Shown: positions 34,445-43,174 of the stretch, piece by piece
How positions within the stretch are numbered: the first letter of the stretch is position 1
Layout of the letters: each line of letters starts with the position of its first letter
From: JAJDFU01 sp964641965
GTDB lineage: Bacteria; Bacteroidota; Bacteroidia; Chitinophagales; Saprospiraceae
Direction: 5' to 3'
NCBI GenBank assembly: GCA_964641965.1
Contig: CAZXLD010000036.1
Location: 1 to 50,896 of the forward strand
DNA length: 50,896 bases
The notes under the pieces: model-generated
The model's input: the letters and a program-made list of their open reading frames with translations, nothing else
What the model was told of the DNA's origin: nothing
The model's database searches: none
Translations under genes and position numbers: made by a program

Positions 34445-35679
34445 TGGCGCTCCCTTTGCTCACTGTTTTTTTCTTGGGTTTGGCTTTTTTCTCGGCGCTG
34501 CCGTTACTGCATTCCTATATAGTTTACCCTTTTATACATTGGATGCTGGCCAAAAACAGGCAAGAGCAGCCCCAACCCCAAATTCCTACCGAAAAACATC
34601 TCCCTCGCGTCTCTGTATTGATGGCCGCATACAATGAAGAAAAGGTACTTCCAGATAAGTTGGACAACTTTAAGGCTCTTGATTACCCCTCTGCTAAACT
34701 TAGCTTTTTTATCGGTTCGGATGCTTCTACAGACCGAACTTGGAAACTATTGCAGGAGGCCCAATCCGAGATTCCCGCTATGTACTGCTTTCAGATGGAG
34801 GGTCGTACCGGTAAGCCGGGGATTATTAACTTTTTAGCTGGTCGAGCCCAGGCAGAATGGGGCATGTCGGATAAGCATCTGTTCGTAATCACGGACGCCA
34901 GTATTCTATTGGACCCGGATGTGCTCGTCCGTTTGGTTGTAAATTTTGAAGATCCCAAAGTCGCAGTGGTAGACACCGTATTAGTTCCAGTAGGCACTGA
35001 AAACAAAGGAGTTTCTCGTTCTGAGCAGGTTTATCTGTCCGGTGAAAGCCTGTTGAAATACCGAGAAGGAAAAAACTGGGGATGCACTGTGGGTCCGTTT
35101 GGAGGGTGCTATGCCATTCGGTCTGATTTTTTTCACCCTGTGCCTAAGAATTTCCTGGTTGATGACTTTTTCATTGCCATGAAAGCAATGGAAAAAGGCG
35201 GTGAAAGCATCAGTGATTTGGGAGCGATCGTTCGGGAGCCGGCTACTCACGAATTGACTGAAGAGTTCCGACGAAAAGTACGAATCTCGACTGGTAATTT
35301 TCAAAACCTGTTTTATTTCAGGCACCTGTGGTGGCCAATAAATACCAGATTGGCATTCGCTTTCTTTTCGCACAAGATCCTGCGCTGGATAGGTCCTTTT
35401 TTTATGTTGGTATTTCTAATTGGTTGTTTGGGAATTGTATGCAGTACTGACGGATTTCTGCGGTGGATTTTCGGCGCTATCCTGATATTGATAATCTTGT
35501 TTCCGGTTTTGGATTGGTTACTTCAAAAAATTGGAGTAAACCTTTTCCCGTTGCGAAGTGTAAGGTATTTCATCTGGATGAACCTGGCCTTGGGCATAGG
35601 TGCATTTAAATTTTTAAAAGGAGTAGAAAGTAATGTTTGGCAACCAACCAAAAGAAGTGGAAACCCCTTATCGTCTTGA
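34444..35679 (+). CDS. membrane glycosyltransferase family 2 protein
   Basis: A 411-residue GT-A-fold enzyme. One N-terminal helix (residues 1-25) is followed by the catalytic domain with RVSVLMAAYNEEKVLPDKLDNF, an acidic FVITDASILLDPDVL and LVDDFFIAMKAMEKGG, then the QxxRW-like region EFRRKVRISTGNFQNL and about three to four membrane helices at the C-terminus. This resembles processive or polyisoprenyl-linked GT2 enzymes such as cellulose- or hyaluronan-synthase-like proteins. It should act at the cytosolic face of the inner membrane. Its end overlaps the ribBX-like gene by 47 nt. Confidence 0.91.
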   Translation: MALPLLTVFFLGLAFFSALPLLHSYIVYPFIHWMLAKNRQEQPQPQIPTEKHLPRVSVLMAAYNEEKVLPDKLDNFKALDYPSAKLSFFIGSDASTDRTWKLLQEAQSEIPAMYCFQMEGRTGKPGIINFLAGRAQAEWGMSDKHLFVITDASILLDPDVLVRLVVNFEDPKVAVVDTVLVPVGTENKGVSRSEQVYLSGESLLKYREGKNWGCTVGPFGGCYAIRSDFFHPVPKNFLVDDFFIAMKAMEKGGESISDLGAIVREPATHELTEEFRRKVRISTGNFQNLFYFRHLWWPINTRLAFAFFSHKILRWIGPFFMLVFLIGCLGIVCSTDGFLRWIFGAILILIILFPVLDWLLQKIGVNLFPLRSVRYFIWMNLALGIGAFKFLKGVESNVWQPTKRSGNPLSS

Positions 35680-36784
35680 CGCTATAGAAGAAGCTATTGA
35701 AGACATCCGAAAAGGGCGTGTCGTAATCGTAGTAGATGATGAGGATCGCGAGAATGAAGGGGATTTCATTTGTGCTGCTGAATGTGTGACGCCAGAGATT
35801 ATCAACTTTATGGCCACGCATGGAAGAGGGCTGATATGTGCTCCGATTGATGAGTTACGCGCGGATGCACTTGGTCTTGATATGATGGTCAATTCCAATA
35901 CGGCCTTGCACGAGACGGCTTTCACGGTATCGATCGACTTGATTGGAAAAGGATGCACCACCGGTATTTCGGCATACGACCGAGCGACCTGTATAAAAGC
36001 TATGGTGGACCCCAAAACCAAGCCTGCCGATTTTGCCAAACCCGGCCATGTATTTCCACTGCGCGCACGTACCGGTGGCGTATTGAGACGGACCGGCCAT
36101 ACAGAAGCCACCATTGACCTTGCCCGTTTGGCAGGTTATGCGCCGGCAGGCGTATTGGTAGAGATCCTCAACGAGGATGGGACTATGGCCAGGCTTCCTC
36201 AGCTTCGGGAAATTGCCCGCAAGCACGATCTCAAGATTATTTCCATCAAAGATCTGGTAGCCTACCGGATGCGTACCGAGCGATTAATCGAGGAAGAGCT
36301 TTCGTTTCCATTGACTACTGAATACGGGGATATCCAGGTGAAGGCGTTTCGCCAATCAACGAACGGAGACTTACATCTTGCCCTTCAAATTGGAACGTGG
36401 GAACCCGAAGAACCGGTTTTGGTGCGGATGCACTCGTCTACGGGTACGGGAAATATATTGGGGAGCTTGTTAAGTAATTACGGAGAGCACGCACAGGCAG
36501 CCCTTAACCGGATTGCTAAAGAGGGTAAAGGGGTTTTGGTGTATATGCGCCCGGCAGAGGATACCGATCTGATCTTGCATCGGTTGAAAGAATTGCAAGC
36601 ATCACCGGAAACCCTGTCTCAATCTTCCGGCGATATGGACCAGCGCGATTTTGGGATAGGCGCTCAGATCCTTCGTCAATTGGGAATTACCCGCTTTCGG
36701 TTGTTGACCAATAATCCGCGTAAGCGTATCGGCTTGATTGGTTATGGCCTGGAGATTGTGGATAATGTTGCCTTGGATGATTAA
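35633..36784 (+). CDS. ribB: 3,4-dihydroxy-2-butanone-4-phosphate synthase with degenerate GCHII half (RibBX-like)
   Basis: A 383-residue two-domain protein. The N-terminal half is a complete RibB: VIVVDDEDRENEGDFICAAE, MATHGRGLICAPI, HETAFTVSID, GISAYDRA, FPLRARTGGVLRRTGHTEA. It makes the four-carbon precursor of riboflavin. The C-terminal half aligns with GTP cyclohydrolase II but lacks its zinc cysteines: the site of HSECLTGD reads HSSTGTGN and SLRCDCG reads SLLSNYG, and the catalytic GRGIGL is replaced by RPAEDTD. It ends soon after RLLTNNPRK. The half is therefore probably inactive, as in proteins called RibBX. The start overlaps the upstream glycosyltransferase by 47 nt, behind an AAAGGAG site. 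Confidence 0.93.
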   Translation: MFGNQPKEVETPYRLDAIEEAIEDIRKGRVVIVVDDEDRENEGDFICAAECVTPEIINFMATHGRGLICAPIDELRADALGLDMMVNSNTALHETAFTVSIDLIGKGCTTGISAYDRATCIKAMVDPKTKPADFAKPGHVFPLRARTGGVLRRTGHTEATIDLARLAGYAPAGVLVEILNEDGTMARLPQLREIARKHDLKIISIKDLVAYRMRTERLIEEELSFPLTTEYGDIQVKAFRQSTNGDLHLALQIGTWEPEEPVLVRMHSSTGTGNILGSLLSNYGEHAQAALNRIAKEGKGVLVYMRPAEDTDLILHRLKELQASPETLSQSSGDMDQRDFGIGAQILRQLGITRFRLLTNNPRKRIGLIGYGLEIVDNVALDD

Positions 36785-36834
36785 TTTGCCGGTTAGGGGT
36801 GAAGATGACCTTTTAAGCAGTTTAGCGTTCTGGA

Positions 36835-37896
36835 TTAAAACTGAGGGCAGAAAATATTATCGTTCTCGATTTTCCCGATGTAGCGAATGGAAAATTCGAG
36901 TGCACCGCTCCCGATTTGATCCCGACTGAACGCGGACATTGGAAAATCGTAACTAAATCCCATCAAAAAGCCGTTGAATTCAAGTCCCACCAAAGCAACA
37001 GCCGCATCCAACTCAATGGAACTTAAGTCTCGTACCGGCCGAGCCCAAGCTCCCAGGTGAAGGGCACTATTTTGATACTCATTGAATGCAAACCGGAAGT
37101 TGGTTCCAGCATTAAAGGACCAAAACTCCCCTTGGGCATAGAAAACCCCTCGGGGATGTAATTGGATTTGATCCGAAAGAGGAACTATCCCGCCAATATG
37201 GCCAACCAGCTTCATATCCAGTCGATCATCACCCGGGCTGATATCTGCCTCCTCATCAAAGAAAAAGCTGACCTGGGGCAAATTAAAATGGTGTAAAGCA
37301 AATCCAATGAACAGGCCCTTGTCAAAAGAAGGAGTGTAGGAATAATGAAGTCCTACCGACATATCTGCGTAGTTCAGGTTGTTGGGTGGCAAATCTTCTC
37401 CGGTCGTGCCGGTGTACCCATCCAACCCATTGAATTGATCTTCAAAGGTAAGTTCGTCATAGCTGATCGAACGCTGGCTTAGTCCTAATCCAAAACCAAG
37501 GCTTAAAAACTGGGTATTCTTTTTTCCCAGGGACTTATGATAGGCTCCGGAAAGTGTGAATTGGGTAATCCCGAAATTATTGGGGTTGTTCTCCCGGGTG
37601 AAGAAAAAGCCGGCACCTACTCCATCTTGTACCTGGCTAATCCGATATTTTATGGGGAAACGGAAGTCTACTCCGGCAGAGTACTGAGGTGATCTATCCT
37701 CCAGGATATTGCGCCATTGGTCTCGGTAGAGTAAGCTGATTCGGTATCGGCCGTCATAGGCACCTGTCAGAGCTGGATTTAAAAGAACGGGGGCGGCGTA
37801 GAATTGCGAAAACTCCCGGTCTTGGGCCTGAAGGGATTCCAATAAGAAGCTACTTGAAAAGAAAAGTAAAAAAAGAAATACGGTGTTCCGGACCAT
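36835..37896 (-). CDS. PorP/SprF-family type IX secretion membrane protein
   Basis: A 353-residue outer-membrane beta-barrel protein with a signal peptide ending near LESLQAQ. The family start DREFSQFYAAPVLLNPALTGAYDGRYRISLLYRDQWRNI is clear, and repeated amphipathic strands follow up to ELSIRYIGK. PorP/SprF proteins act with the type IX secretion system and some anchor a partner sorted substrate. No PorE/OmpA-like or substrate gene is next to it, although the VCBS protein in the window carries the sorting domain. It is convergent with ribBX. Bacteroidota genomes carry many copies of this family. Confidence 0.94.
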   Translation of the reverse strand: MVRNTVFLFLLFFSSSFLLESLQAQDREFSQFYAAPVLLNPALTGAYDGRYRISLLYRDQWRNILEDRSPQYSAGVDFRFPIKYRISQVQDGVGAGFFFTRENNPNNFGITQFTLSGAYHKSLGKKNTQFLSLGFGLGLSQRSISYDELTFEDQFNGLDGYTGTTGEDLPPNNLNYADMSVGLHYSYTPSFDKGLFIGFALHHFNLPQVSFFFDEEADISPGDDRLDMKLVGHIGGIVPLSDQIQLHPRGVFYAQGEFWSFNAGTNFRFAFNEYQNSALHLGAWARPVRDLSSIELDAAVALVGLEFNGFLMGFSYDFPMSAFSRDQIGSGALEFSIRYIGKIENDNIFCPQF

Positions 37897-38394
37897 AAAT
37901 TAGCGATGTCTTTGGGACGAAATAGAGCACTTAAGGTAACGCTAGGTAACAAAGTAAGGTAAGGATTGCGGCATGAAAACACCGCTTTTAGGAATATTGC
38001 TTTTACCTGGAAAAACACCTTTACCCTATGTCTTAACCTAACCTTCCCAAAACGGAGAATAATAGATGATTATTTCAAATTTTTCCAGTGGAATTTAGTA
38101 GATAACCCGATGATGGATGCTGGGGGCAAAGGGCGGATGCTTGCTGCTGGATACTCGATACTGGATGCTCGATGCTCAGCGCACGGTGGACGGACAACCT
38201 ATATCAGGGACGTATACCATTTGCCACTCGACACTCCGCACCCCGCACTCGCAATTCCACATTTGCCACTTGCCACTTGCCAATTCTTGCTCTAAACTTT
38301 TCCCTGGCCATTTAAACGAATATGCACAAATCTTAGTAAATTTCGTCAAGCAGGAATTTTGCTGCCTAAGCGCTTCCCTCAATCCAGATTTCGT
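37897..38394. other. intergenic region with repeat copy, no gene seen
   Basis: Between the divergent PorP/SprF and NlpC/P60 genes. The left 250 bases show no gene or clear structure; 38150-38290 holds a member of the intergenic repeat family annotated separately. Short plus-strand frames through the repeat encode low-complexity His/Pro-rich text and are not called. TAAATTTC (38337-38344) is one base from the -7 consensus and may drive the NlpC/P60 gene. Confidence 0.6.
38150..38290. repeat. intergenic repeat family, copy 1
   Basis: A modular low-complexity repeat. It contains TACTCGATACTGGA (38152-38165, also at 50736), a 46-bp core from 38181 to 38226 that is identical to 47108-47153, then CACTCCGCACCCCGCACTCGC (38232-38252, also at 47194) and a tail of ATTCCACATT/GCCACTTGCC words. 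It shows no coding potential. Identity over 46 bp points to recent copying. Confidence 0.8.
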
Positions 38395-39246
38395 ATGGCA
38401 TTTGGTATTTGCCCGTTGAGTTCCATCCCGGTTCGGGCCATGGCTACCGATAAAAGTGAAATGATAACTCAGTTGCTGTTCGGCGACTTACTGGAAGTGC
38501 TGGAGGAGAAAAATGCGGAATGGACTTTGATCCGTTGCGCCTGGGATAATGTAGTAGGTTGGGTTCGACGAGGACAATGGCTGGCCATCACTCCCACAGA
38601 GTTCGCACAATACAATAAAAGTCATGCATTTGCCCTGGACTTATTGCAATCAGTACTATCCAACGACCATTTAATCCCGATTTCACTCGGGGCGCAATTG
38701 CCGCTGTTTGATGGAATTCGACTCCATCTGGGGGAGCGAGAGTACACCTACAGTGGACAAGCTGTTTTTACGAAAGACATTCCGGACCTGGTTCAGTTTA
38801 TCCTGCGCGTATCCAGACGGTACCTCCAGGCTCCTTTTTTACAAGGCGGACGTAGTCCTTTCGGAATTGATGCTGCAGGACTGGTGCAAATCGTTTACAA
38901 AATGGCGGGTTTTCGGTTGCCGCGCCAAGCTTTTGACCAAGTGTATTGCGGTAATCCGGTCGATTTCGCGGAAAAAGCCCGCCCGGGAGACATTGCTTTT
39001 TTTGAAAGCCGGAAAGATAAGATCGATCATGCCGGTATCTTGCTCCCTGATAATAAAGTGCTTCATGTACAAGAGCATGTGCGAATAGACCATATTGATC
39101 ACTACGGCGTATTTGATCACGAATCCGGTAAGTATACCCGCAGACTTCGTGTGATCAAACGCATGCTATCTACCCAGCAGGTGGAGGCTCTGGATTCGGT
39201 CATGCCCAAAGACAATGTTTCAGCCAATCAGCCTGAACTGTTTTGA
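38395..39246 (+). CDS. NlpC/P60-family protein lacking the catalytic cysteine
   Basis: A 283-residue protein of the C40/NlpC type with an N-terminal SH3-like part (MAFGICPLSSIPVRAMATDKSEMITQLLFGD, EWTLIRCAWDNVVGWVRRGQW) and a C-terminal papain-like domain. Start 38395 follows the family pattern; 38359 adds 12 odd residues. The active-site segment usually reading FGIDCSGFVQ reads FGIDAAGLVQ, with Ala160 (GCT) in place of Cys. The two histidine positions remain, His212 in DHAGILL and His228 in VQEHVRI. It should not cleave peptidoglycan as its relatives do; it may bind wall peptides or regulate a partner. No signal peptide is evident. Confidence 0.88.
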   Translation: MAFGICPLSSIPVRAMATDKSEMITQLLFGDLLEVLEEKNAEWTLIRCAWDNVVGWVRRGQWLAITPTEFAQYNKSHAFALDLLQSVLSNDHLIPISLGAQLPLFDGIRLHLGEREYTYSGQAVFTKDIPDLVQFILRVSRRYLQAPFLQGGRSPFGIDAAGLVQIVYKMAGFRLPRQAFDQVYCGNPVDFAEKARPGDIAFFESRKDKIDHAGILLPDNKVLHVQEHVRIDHIDHYGVFDHESGKYTRRLRVIKRMLSTQQVEALDSVMPKDNVSANQPELF

Positions 39247-39285
39247 TGGCTCCACATGAAAACCCCTATCTTCTCAGTATGAGAC

Positions 39286-40644
39286 TTACACTGCCTTCAA
39301 GACATCATACTGCGTGATGATATGTAATTTACCGGCTTTGTCCTTCGCAAATACAGCCTGTATTTCCTTCGAGAGGTAATGACGAAGCTGGGAAAAAGGC
39401 AAGTCTTCCTCAACAATGGGAAAAGCAGCTCCCATGAGTTCTCGTACCGGTGTATCCTGGTGCTGAATTGGATCTGCAAGTAAGTGATTTAATACGGCAC
39501 TTTCAGTAATAGCACCCACAGGATGATCATGCTCCAATACCGGTAGTTGAGAGATGTCGTATTCTTTCATCAACTGGAGGGCTTGGTGCACACTGTCGTG
39601 GCACTGAACCGATATAAACTTGTCTTGGCCGTTTTTGTGGGCAATCAAGTCCTTTAGGGTCATTTCCGCATCCATAAATCCTCGCTCACGCATCCAATCA
39701 TCGTTGTAGATCTTACCTACATAGCGGCTACCATGATCATGAATAACGACAACAACAACATCATCTTTTGTAAAATGATCCTTAAGCTGCAACAGTCCGG
39801 CCATTGCAGATCCGGCAGAATACCCGAGCAGGATACCCTCTTCCCGGGCGAGCCTGCGCGCCATCAAAGCACCGTCCTTGTCTGTCACCTTCTCAAAATG
39901 GTCGATCACCTCGAAGTCGACATTTTTGGGCAGAATATCTTCACCTATACCTTCGGTGATATAGGGATAAATTTCTTTAGTATCGAACTCACCGGTTTCG
40001 TGGTACTTTTTGAAAACGGAACCATACGTATCGATTCCCCAGACTTTAATGTTTGGGTTTTGATCTTTGAGATAGCGACCGGTTCCGCTAATTGTCCCTC
40101 CCGTTCCTACACCTGCTACCAGGTGGGTTACCTTGCCTTCGGTCTGTTGCCAGATCTCTGGACCTGTAGATTCGTAATGGGCTTTGCGGTTCGATAGGTT
40201 GTCGTATTGATTACACCAGTAAGAGTTGGGAATCTCTTTATTTAGCCGCTCCGCTACCGAATAATAGGAGCGTGGGTCATCCGGCTCCACATTGGTGGGA
40301 CACACAATAACCTCTCCACCAACGGCCTTTAGCAGGTCAATTTTTTCTTTGGATTGCTTATCCGTAGTGGTAAAAATACAATGGTATCCTTTTACAGCTG
40401 CTGCAATAGCCAGCCCCATGCCCGTGTTTCCGCTCGTACATTCAATGACAGTTCCACCTGGCTTGATATCGCCCCTGGACTCGGCATCTTCCAACATTTT
40501 CAGCGCCATGCGATCTTTGATAGAATGGCCGGGGTTGAAGGTTTCCACTTTCATCAAGACCAAAGCGGGAAAGTCGCCGATTACCTTATTGATTTTGACG
40601 AGTGGTGTATTGCCTATGGTTTTCAGTATGTTCTCGTAATACAT
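39286..40644 (-). CDS. cystathionine beta-synthase-type PLP enzyme with CBS domains
   Basis: A 452-residue PLP enzyme. The catalytic domain (1-320) has the lysine in NPGHSIKDRMALKM (Lys43), the ECTSGNTGMGLAIAAAVKGY loop and the phosphate-binding GVGTGGTISGTGRYLKDQNP; residues 335-452 are two CBS domains. This is the layout of cystathionine beta-synthase, making cystathionine from homocysteine and serine or O-acetylserine; related cysteine synthases are hard to separate without tests. On the minus strand CATCTTTG (40670-40677) is a weak -7 box 20 nt before the start. The neighbour at 40766 is unrelated. Confidence 0.93.
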   Translation of the reverse strand: MYYENILKTIGNTPLVKINKVIGDFPALVLMKVETFNPGHSIKDRMALKMLEDAESRGDIKPGGTVIECTSGNTGMGLAIAAAVKGYHCIFTTTDKQSKEKIDLLKAVGGEVIVCPTNVEPDDPRSYYSVAERLNKEIPNSYWCNQYDNLSNRKAHYESTGPEIWQQTEGKVTHLVAGVGTGGTISGTGRYLKDQNPNIKVWGIDTYGSVFKKYHETGEFDTKEIYPYITEGIGEDILPKNVDFEVIDHFEKVTDKDGALMARRLAREEGILLGYSAGSAMAGLLQLKDHFTKDDVVVVVIHDHGSRYVGKIYNDDWMRERGFMDAEMTLKDLIAHKNGQDKFISVQCHDSVHQALQLMKEYDISQLPVLEHDHPVGAITESAVLNHLLADPIQHQDTPVRELMGAAFPIVEEDLPFSQLRHYLSKEIQAVFAKDKAGKLHIITQYDVLKAV

Positions 40645-40765
40645 GCGCCAGGTGCAGGTTTGTTTTTTACAAAGATGAGAAAGTTATTTGTTCAGATAAC
40701 GTTAAAACCTGGCATTTAGATCAAGAATCAACCTTCTGCATCAAATGGTTAGCTGTAAATGGCGT

Positions 40766-41641
40766 TTATTTGAAATAACTCACCTTTACGAAAAATTTCT
40801 GATCGATGGCGCCGAGCATTTTTGCAGCATGGGGGGACAATACAATGGTGGTTTCGTCCGGATAGGCCTGATCAGATATCCGGCCAATGACTTTGGCAAA
40901 CACCCATCGATTTAGCATTGGATTGTGTACCTCAATGATGGAATTGATGGCTGCTTTTCGGTGCAAGGCAAAATAACCGGTCCCTGCCTTGGGATCTTCC
41001 TTCCAGGCGGCAGGACCTTTTTCTTTTTTGGCTGTTTTTCCACTATTCAATTGCCGGTCGTATCGTTGCTGTAATCCCTGATTATCAATTGGTACCGGAG
41101 CATAAGTTTGCTGAGCTTGATCTTCTTTGGGTATTCCATCCACAGCTAACCAGCCAATATGGATGAGTTGACCCGGCTTGAGTTGGGTATGGGATTCCAA
41201 TCCTGCCCGCTCCAGGAGCACCTCCACCGGCATACGGAAATAAATCCTGGAAAGCCGGTACATGGTATCTCCCTTTTTTACACGGTAATAAATCGGGGCA
41301 TGAAATTCCCGGAAGTCCATGCCGATTCGGAGAAAACGTTTTATGGCTTTGTTCGGAATAGGGTAGCGTACCGGCTTACCCAAGCTTGGGCTTCTTTTCC
41401 GATAATTCGGATTATGCAGATAAAGTTGATTGAGAGAAAGCCCGTAGAATTGGGCTAATGAAAACAGCGTTTGTTTTCGTTCTACATAATGTACCCCGTA
41501 TTTTTCTCCGAAAGGTCCCAATTCCAGGAAAACGGTATCTGTGGGATTGAGATAGCGCAAACTGTCCCCTGTAGCTTTAGCAGAATTGCCCATAGCACAA
41601 ATGAGTAAGCCTGCAGCAAGGATAGCGCTGAGCCTGTACAT
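40766..41641 (-). CDS. LysM protein with RlpA-like C-terminal domain
   Basis: A 291-residue exported protein with a signal peptide (LSAILAAGLLICAMGNSAKA). Two LysM-type wall-binding repeats follow: GVHYVERKQTLFSLAQFYGLSLNQLYLHNP and IYYRVKKGDTMYRLSRIYFRMPVEVLLERAG. The last 85 residues (GTGYFALHRKAAINSIIEVHNPMLNRWVFAKVIGRIS ... IVLSPHAAKMLGAIDQKFFVKVSYF) resemble the double-psi barrel of RlpA-type wall proteins but without its catalytic Asp/His pattern. The likely role is peptidoglycan binding in the periplasm. The C-terminal assignment rests on general fold likeness and is less sure than the LysM parts. Confidence 0.83.
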   Translation of the reverse strand: MYRLSAILAAGLLICAMGNSAKATGDSLRYLNPTDTVFLELGPFGEKYGVHYVERKQTLFSLAQFYGLSLNQLYLHNPNYRKRSPSLGKPVRYPIPNKAIKRFLRIGMDFREFHAPIYYRVKKGDTMYRLSRIYFRMPVEVLLERAGLESHTQLKPGQLIHIGWLAVDGIPKEDQAQQTYAPVPIDNQGLQQRYDRQLNSGKTAKKEKGPAAWKEDPKAGTGYFALHRKAAINSIIEVHNPMLNRWVFAKVIGRISDQAYPDETTIVLSPHAAKMLGAIDQKFFVKVSYFK

Positions 41642-41775
41642 AGTGTTTCATTTATCCGTGTACTGTAAAAATAGGAATTGCCGGCCTATCATTCAAGTCG
41701 GATGAAGGCTGAAAGCAGAAATCCCGTTCGGTAGAATCTGAATTATCTTTACAAATCTGAATAGATGCACGATAC

Positions 41776-42525
41776 ATGGAAGATGAAAAAATACTGGGTA
41801 TGATACCAGCGCGCTATGGGTCCAGTCGTTTCCCTGGAAAACCATTGGCTCTTTTACAGGGTAAACCCCTCATTCAGCGGGTGTATGAGCAAGCCCAGAA
41901 AGCCAGCGCCTTGTCAAAATTGGTTGTCGCCACAGACGATCAACGCATATTTCAGGCCGTTGAGTCATTTGGTGGTTCGGTACGGATGACCTCCGATCAA
42001 CATGTATCCGGGACTGACCGATGTGCAGAGGTGGCGGCCTACTTCCCACAATATACTTATGTGGTTAATATTCAGGGAGATGAACCCTTCATTGATCCTG
42101 CCCAGATCAATTTACTTGGAACGTTGTTGAGAAAAGGTGCTGATATTGCAACTTTGGGCCATCGTGTCGGTTCTGCGAATACCTGGAATAATCCAAATGT
42201 GGTAAAAGTAGTTCGCAACCAAGGCGGGGCGGCCCTCTATTTTAGTAGGGCACCCATTCCCTACGCACGAGGACGGACGTTTGAAGAGATACAAACGGAT
42301 AATATGGTTTTACACCATATCGGTATTTACGGTTTTCGGAGGGAAATCCTTTTAGAAGTAGCCCGCTTGGAGGTGTCTCCCCTGGAGCAGGCCGAGTCGC
42401 TGGAGCAGTTGCGTTGGATGGATTCGGGTTACCAAATTCAAGTAGGTGAAAGTCCTCATTTTTCAGTGGGCATTGATACGCCGGAGGATTTGATCCAGGC
42501 TAATTTAAAGTGGCCCCCAGCTTAG
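41776..42525 (+). CDS. kdsB: CMP-Kdo synthetase (3-deoxy-manno-octulosonate cytidylyltransferase)
   Basis: KdsB activates Kdo as CMP-Kdo for the lipopolysaccharide core. The 249-residue protein begins EDEKILGMIPARYGSSRFPGKPLALLQGKPL, containing the CTP-binding loop, and carries ATDDQRIFQAV, MTSDQHVSGTDRCAEV and NIQGDEPFIDPAQI. It is cytosolic and of normal length. TATCTTTA (41744-41751) is a near-consensus -7 box 24 nt upstream. The NUDIX gene follows 8 nt after the stop, so the two are likely in one operon. Confidence 0.96.
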   Translation: MEDEKILGMIPARYGSSRFPGKPLALLQGKPLIQRVYEQAQKASALSKLVVATDDQRIFQAVESFGGSVRMTSDQHVSGTDRCAEVAAYFPQYTYVVNIQGDEPFIDPAQINLLGTLLRKGADIATLGHRVGSANTWNNPNVVKVVRNQGGAALYFSRAPIPYARGRTFEEIQTDNMVLHHIGIYGFRREILLEVARLEVSPLEQAESLEQLRWMDSGYQIQVGESPHFSVGIDTPEDLIQANLKWPPA

Positions 42526-42533
42526 GTGTATAT

Positions 42534-43082
42534 ATGAATTATTGTAGTCATTGTGGTTCGGACCAACTGGTTTTTCGCATTCCAGAGGGCGATAATTTCC
42601 CCCGGTTGGTTTGTGGAAATTGTGGGACTATTCACTATTCCAATCCTAAAATTGTGACGGGTTGCCTTTCCATCTGGGAAGATAAAGTGCTGCTCTGCAA
42701 AAGAGCAATTGAACCCAGGGTAGGTTATTGGAATGTCCCAAGTGGCTATCTTGAAAATAAAGAATCGGTAGAAGAGGGAGCCAAACGGGAATTATGGGAA
42801 GAAGCCAGAGCGCAGGTGGACCTGTTGGGGGTCCATTCCATTTACAGCCTTCCCCATATTGATCAAGTGTACGTGCATTTCCTGGGCCGCCTAACAGAAC
42901 TTACTTTTGAACCGGGTGAGGAGAGCCTGGAAACCGCTCTATTTACGGAAACTGAAATCCCATGGTCAGAAATTGCCTTCACTTCTTCTGAATTTTCGCT
43001 AAAACGATATTTTGCAGATGTACAACATGGACAACATAAAACCCATTGGGGCCAATTAATTCTGCCTAAGCCACAGGAATAA
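42534..43082 (+). CDS. NUDIX hydrolase with N-terminal zinc ribbon
   Basis: A 182-residue NUDIX protein. A zinc ribbon with CSHC (Cys4, Cys7) and CGNC precedes the NUDIX fold. The signature runs GYLENKESVEEGAKRELWEEARAQVDL, keeping the Gly, the Glu ladder and REL-WEE metal ligands. I use ATG 42534 because the zinc ribbon begins there; the frame from 42510 adds 8 residues from the kdsB end. Such ribbon-NUDIX enzymes often act on NADH or other nucleotide diphosphates, but the substrate here is unknown. It sits 8 nt after kdsB. Confidence 0.92.
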   Translation: MNYCSHCGSDQLVFRIPEGDNFPRLVCGNCGTIHYSNPKIVTGCLSIWEDKVLLCKRAIEPRVGYWNVPSGYLENKESVEEGAKRELWEEARAQVDLLGVHSIYSLPHIDQVYVHFLGRLTELTFEPGEESLETALFTETEIPWSEIAFTSSEFSLKRYFADVQHGQHKTHWGQLILPKPQE

Positions 43083-43174
43083 AGGGCAACGAAGGGAGCG
43101 CTGCCAAAAAATATCGAAATTAACCCTTGTGATTCGGATGAATCCGATTATCTAAAATCCTAATCTTCAATTTC

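Noticed and set aside
35633..36784. Active bifunctional RibAB
   Set aside because: The missing zinc cysteines and catalytic loop of the GCHII half make the usual two-activity label unsupported; I call only the RibB half active.
38117..38419. 100-residue plus-strand open frame through the repeat
   Set aside because: The translation is a low-complexity copy of the intergenic repeat (His/Ser/Leu-rich) and joins the start of the NlpC/P60 gene in another frame; it is not a gene.
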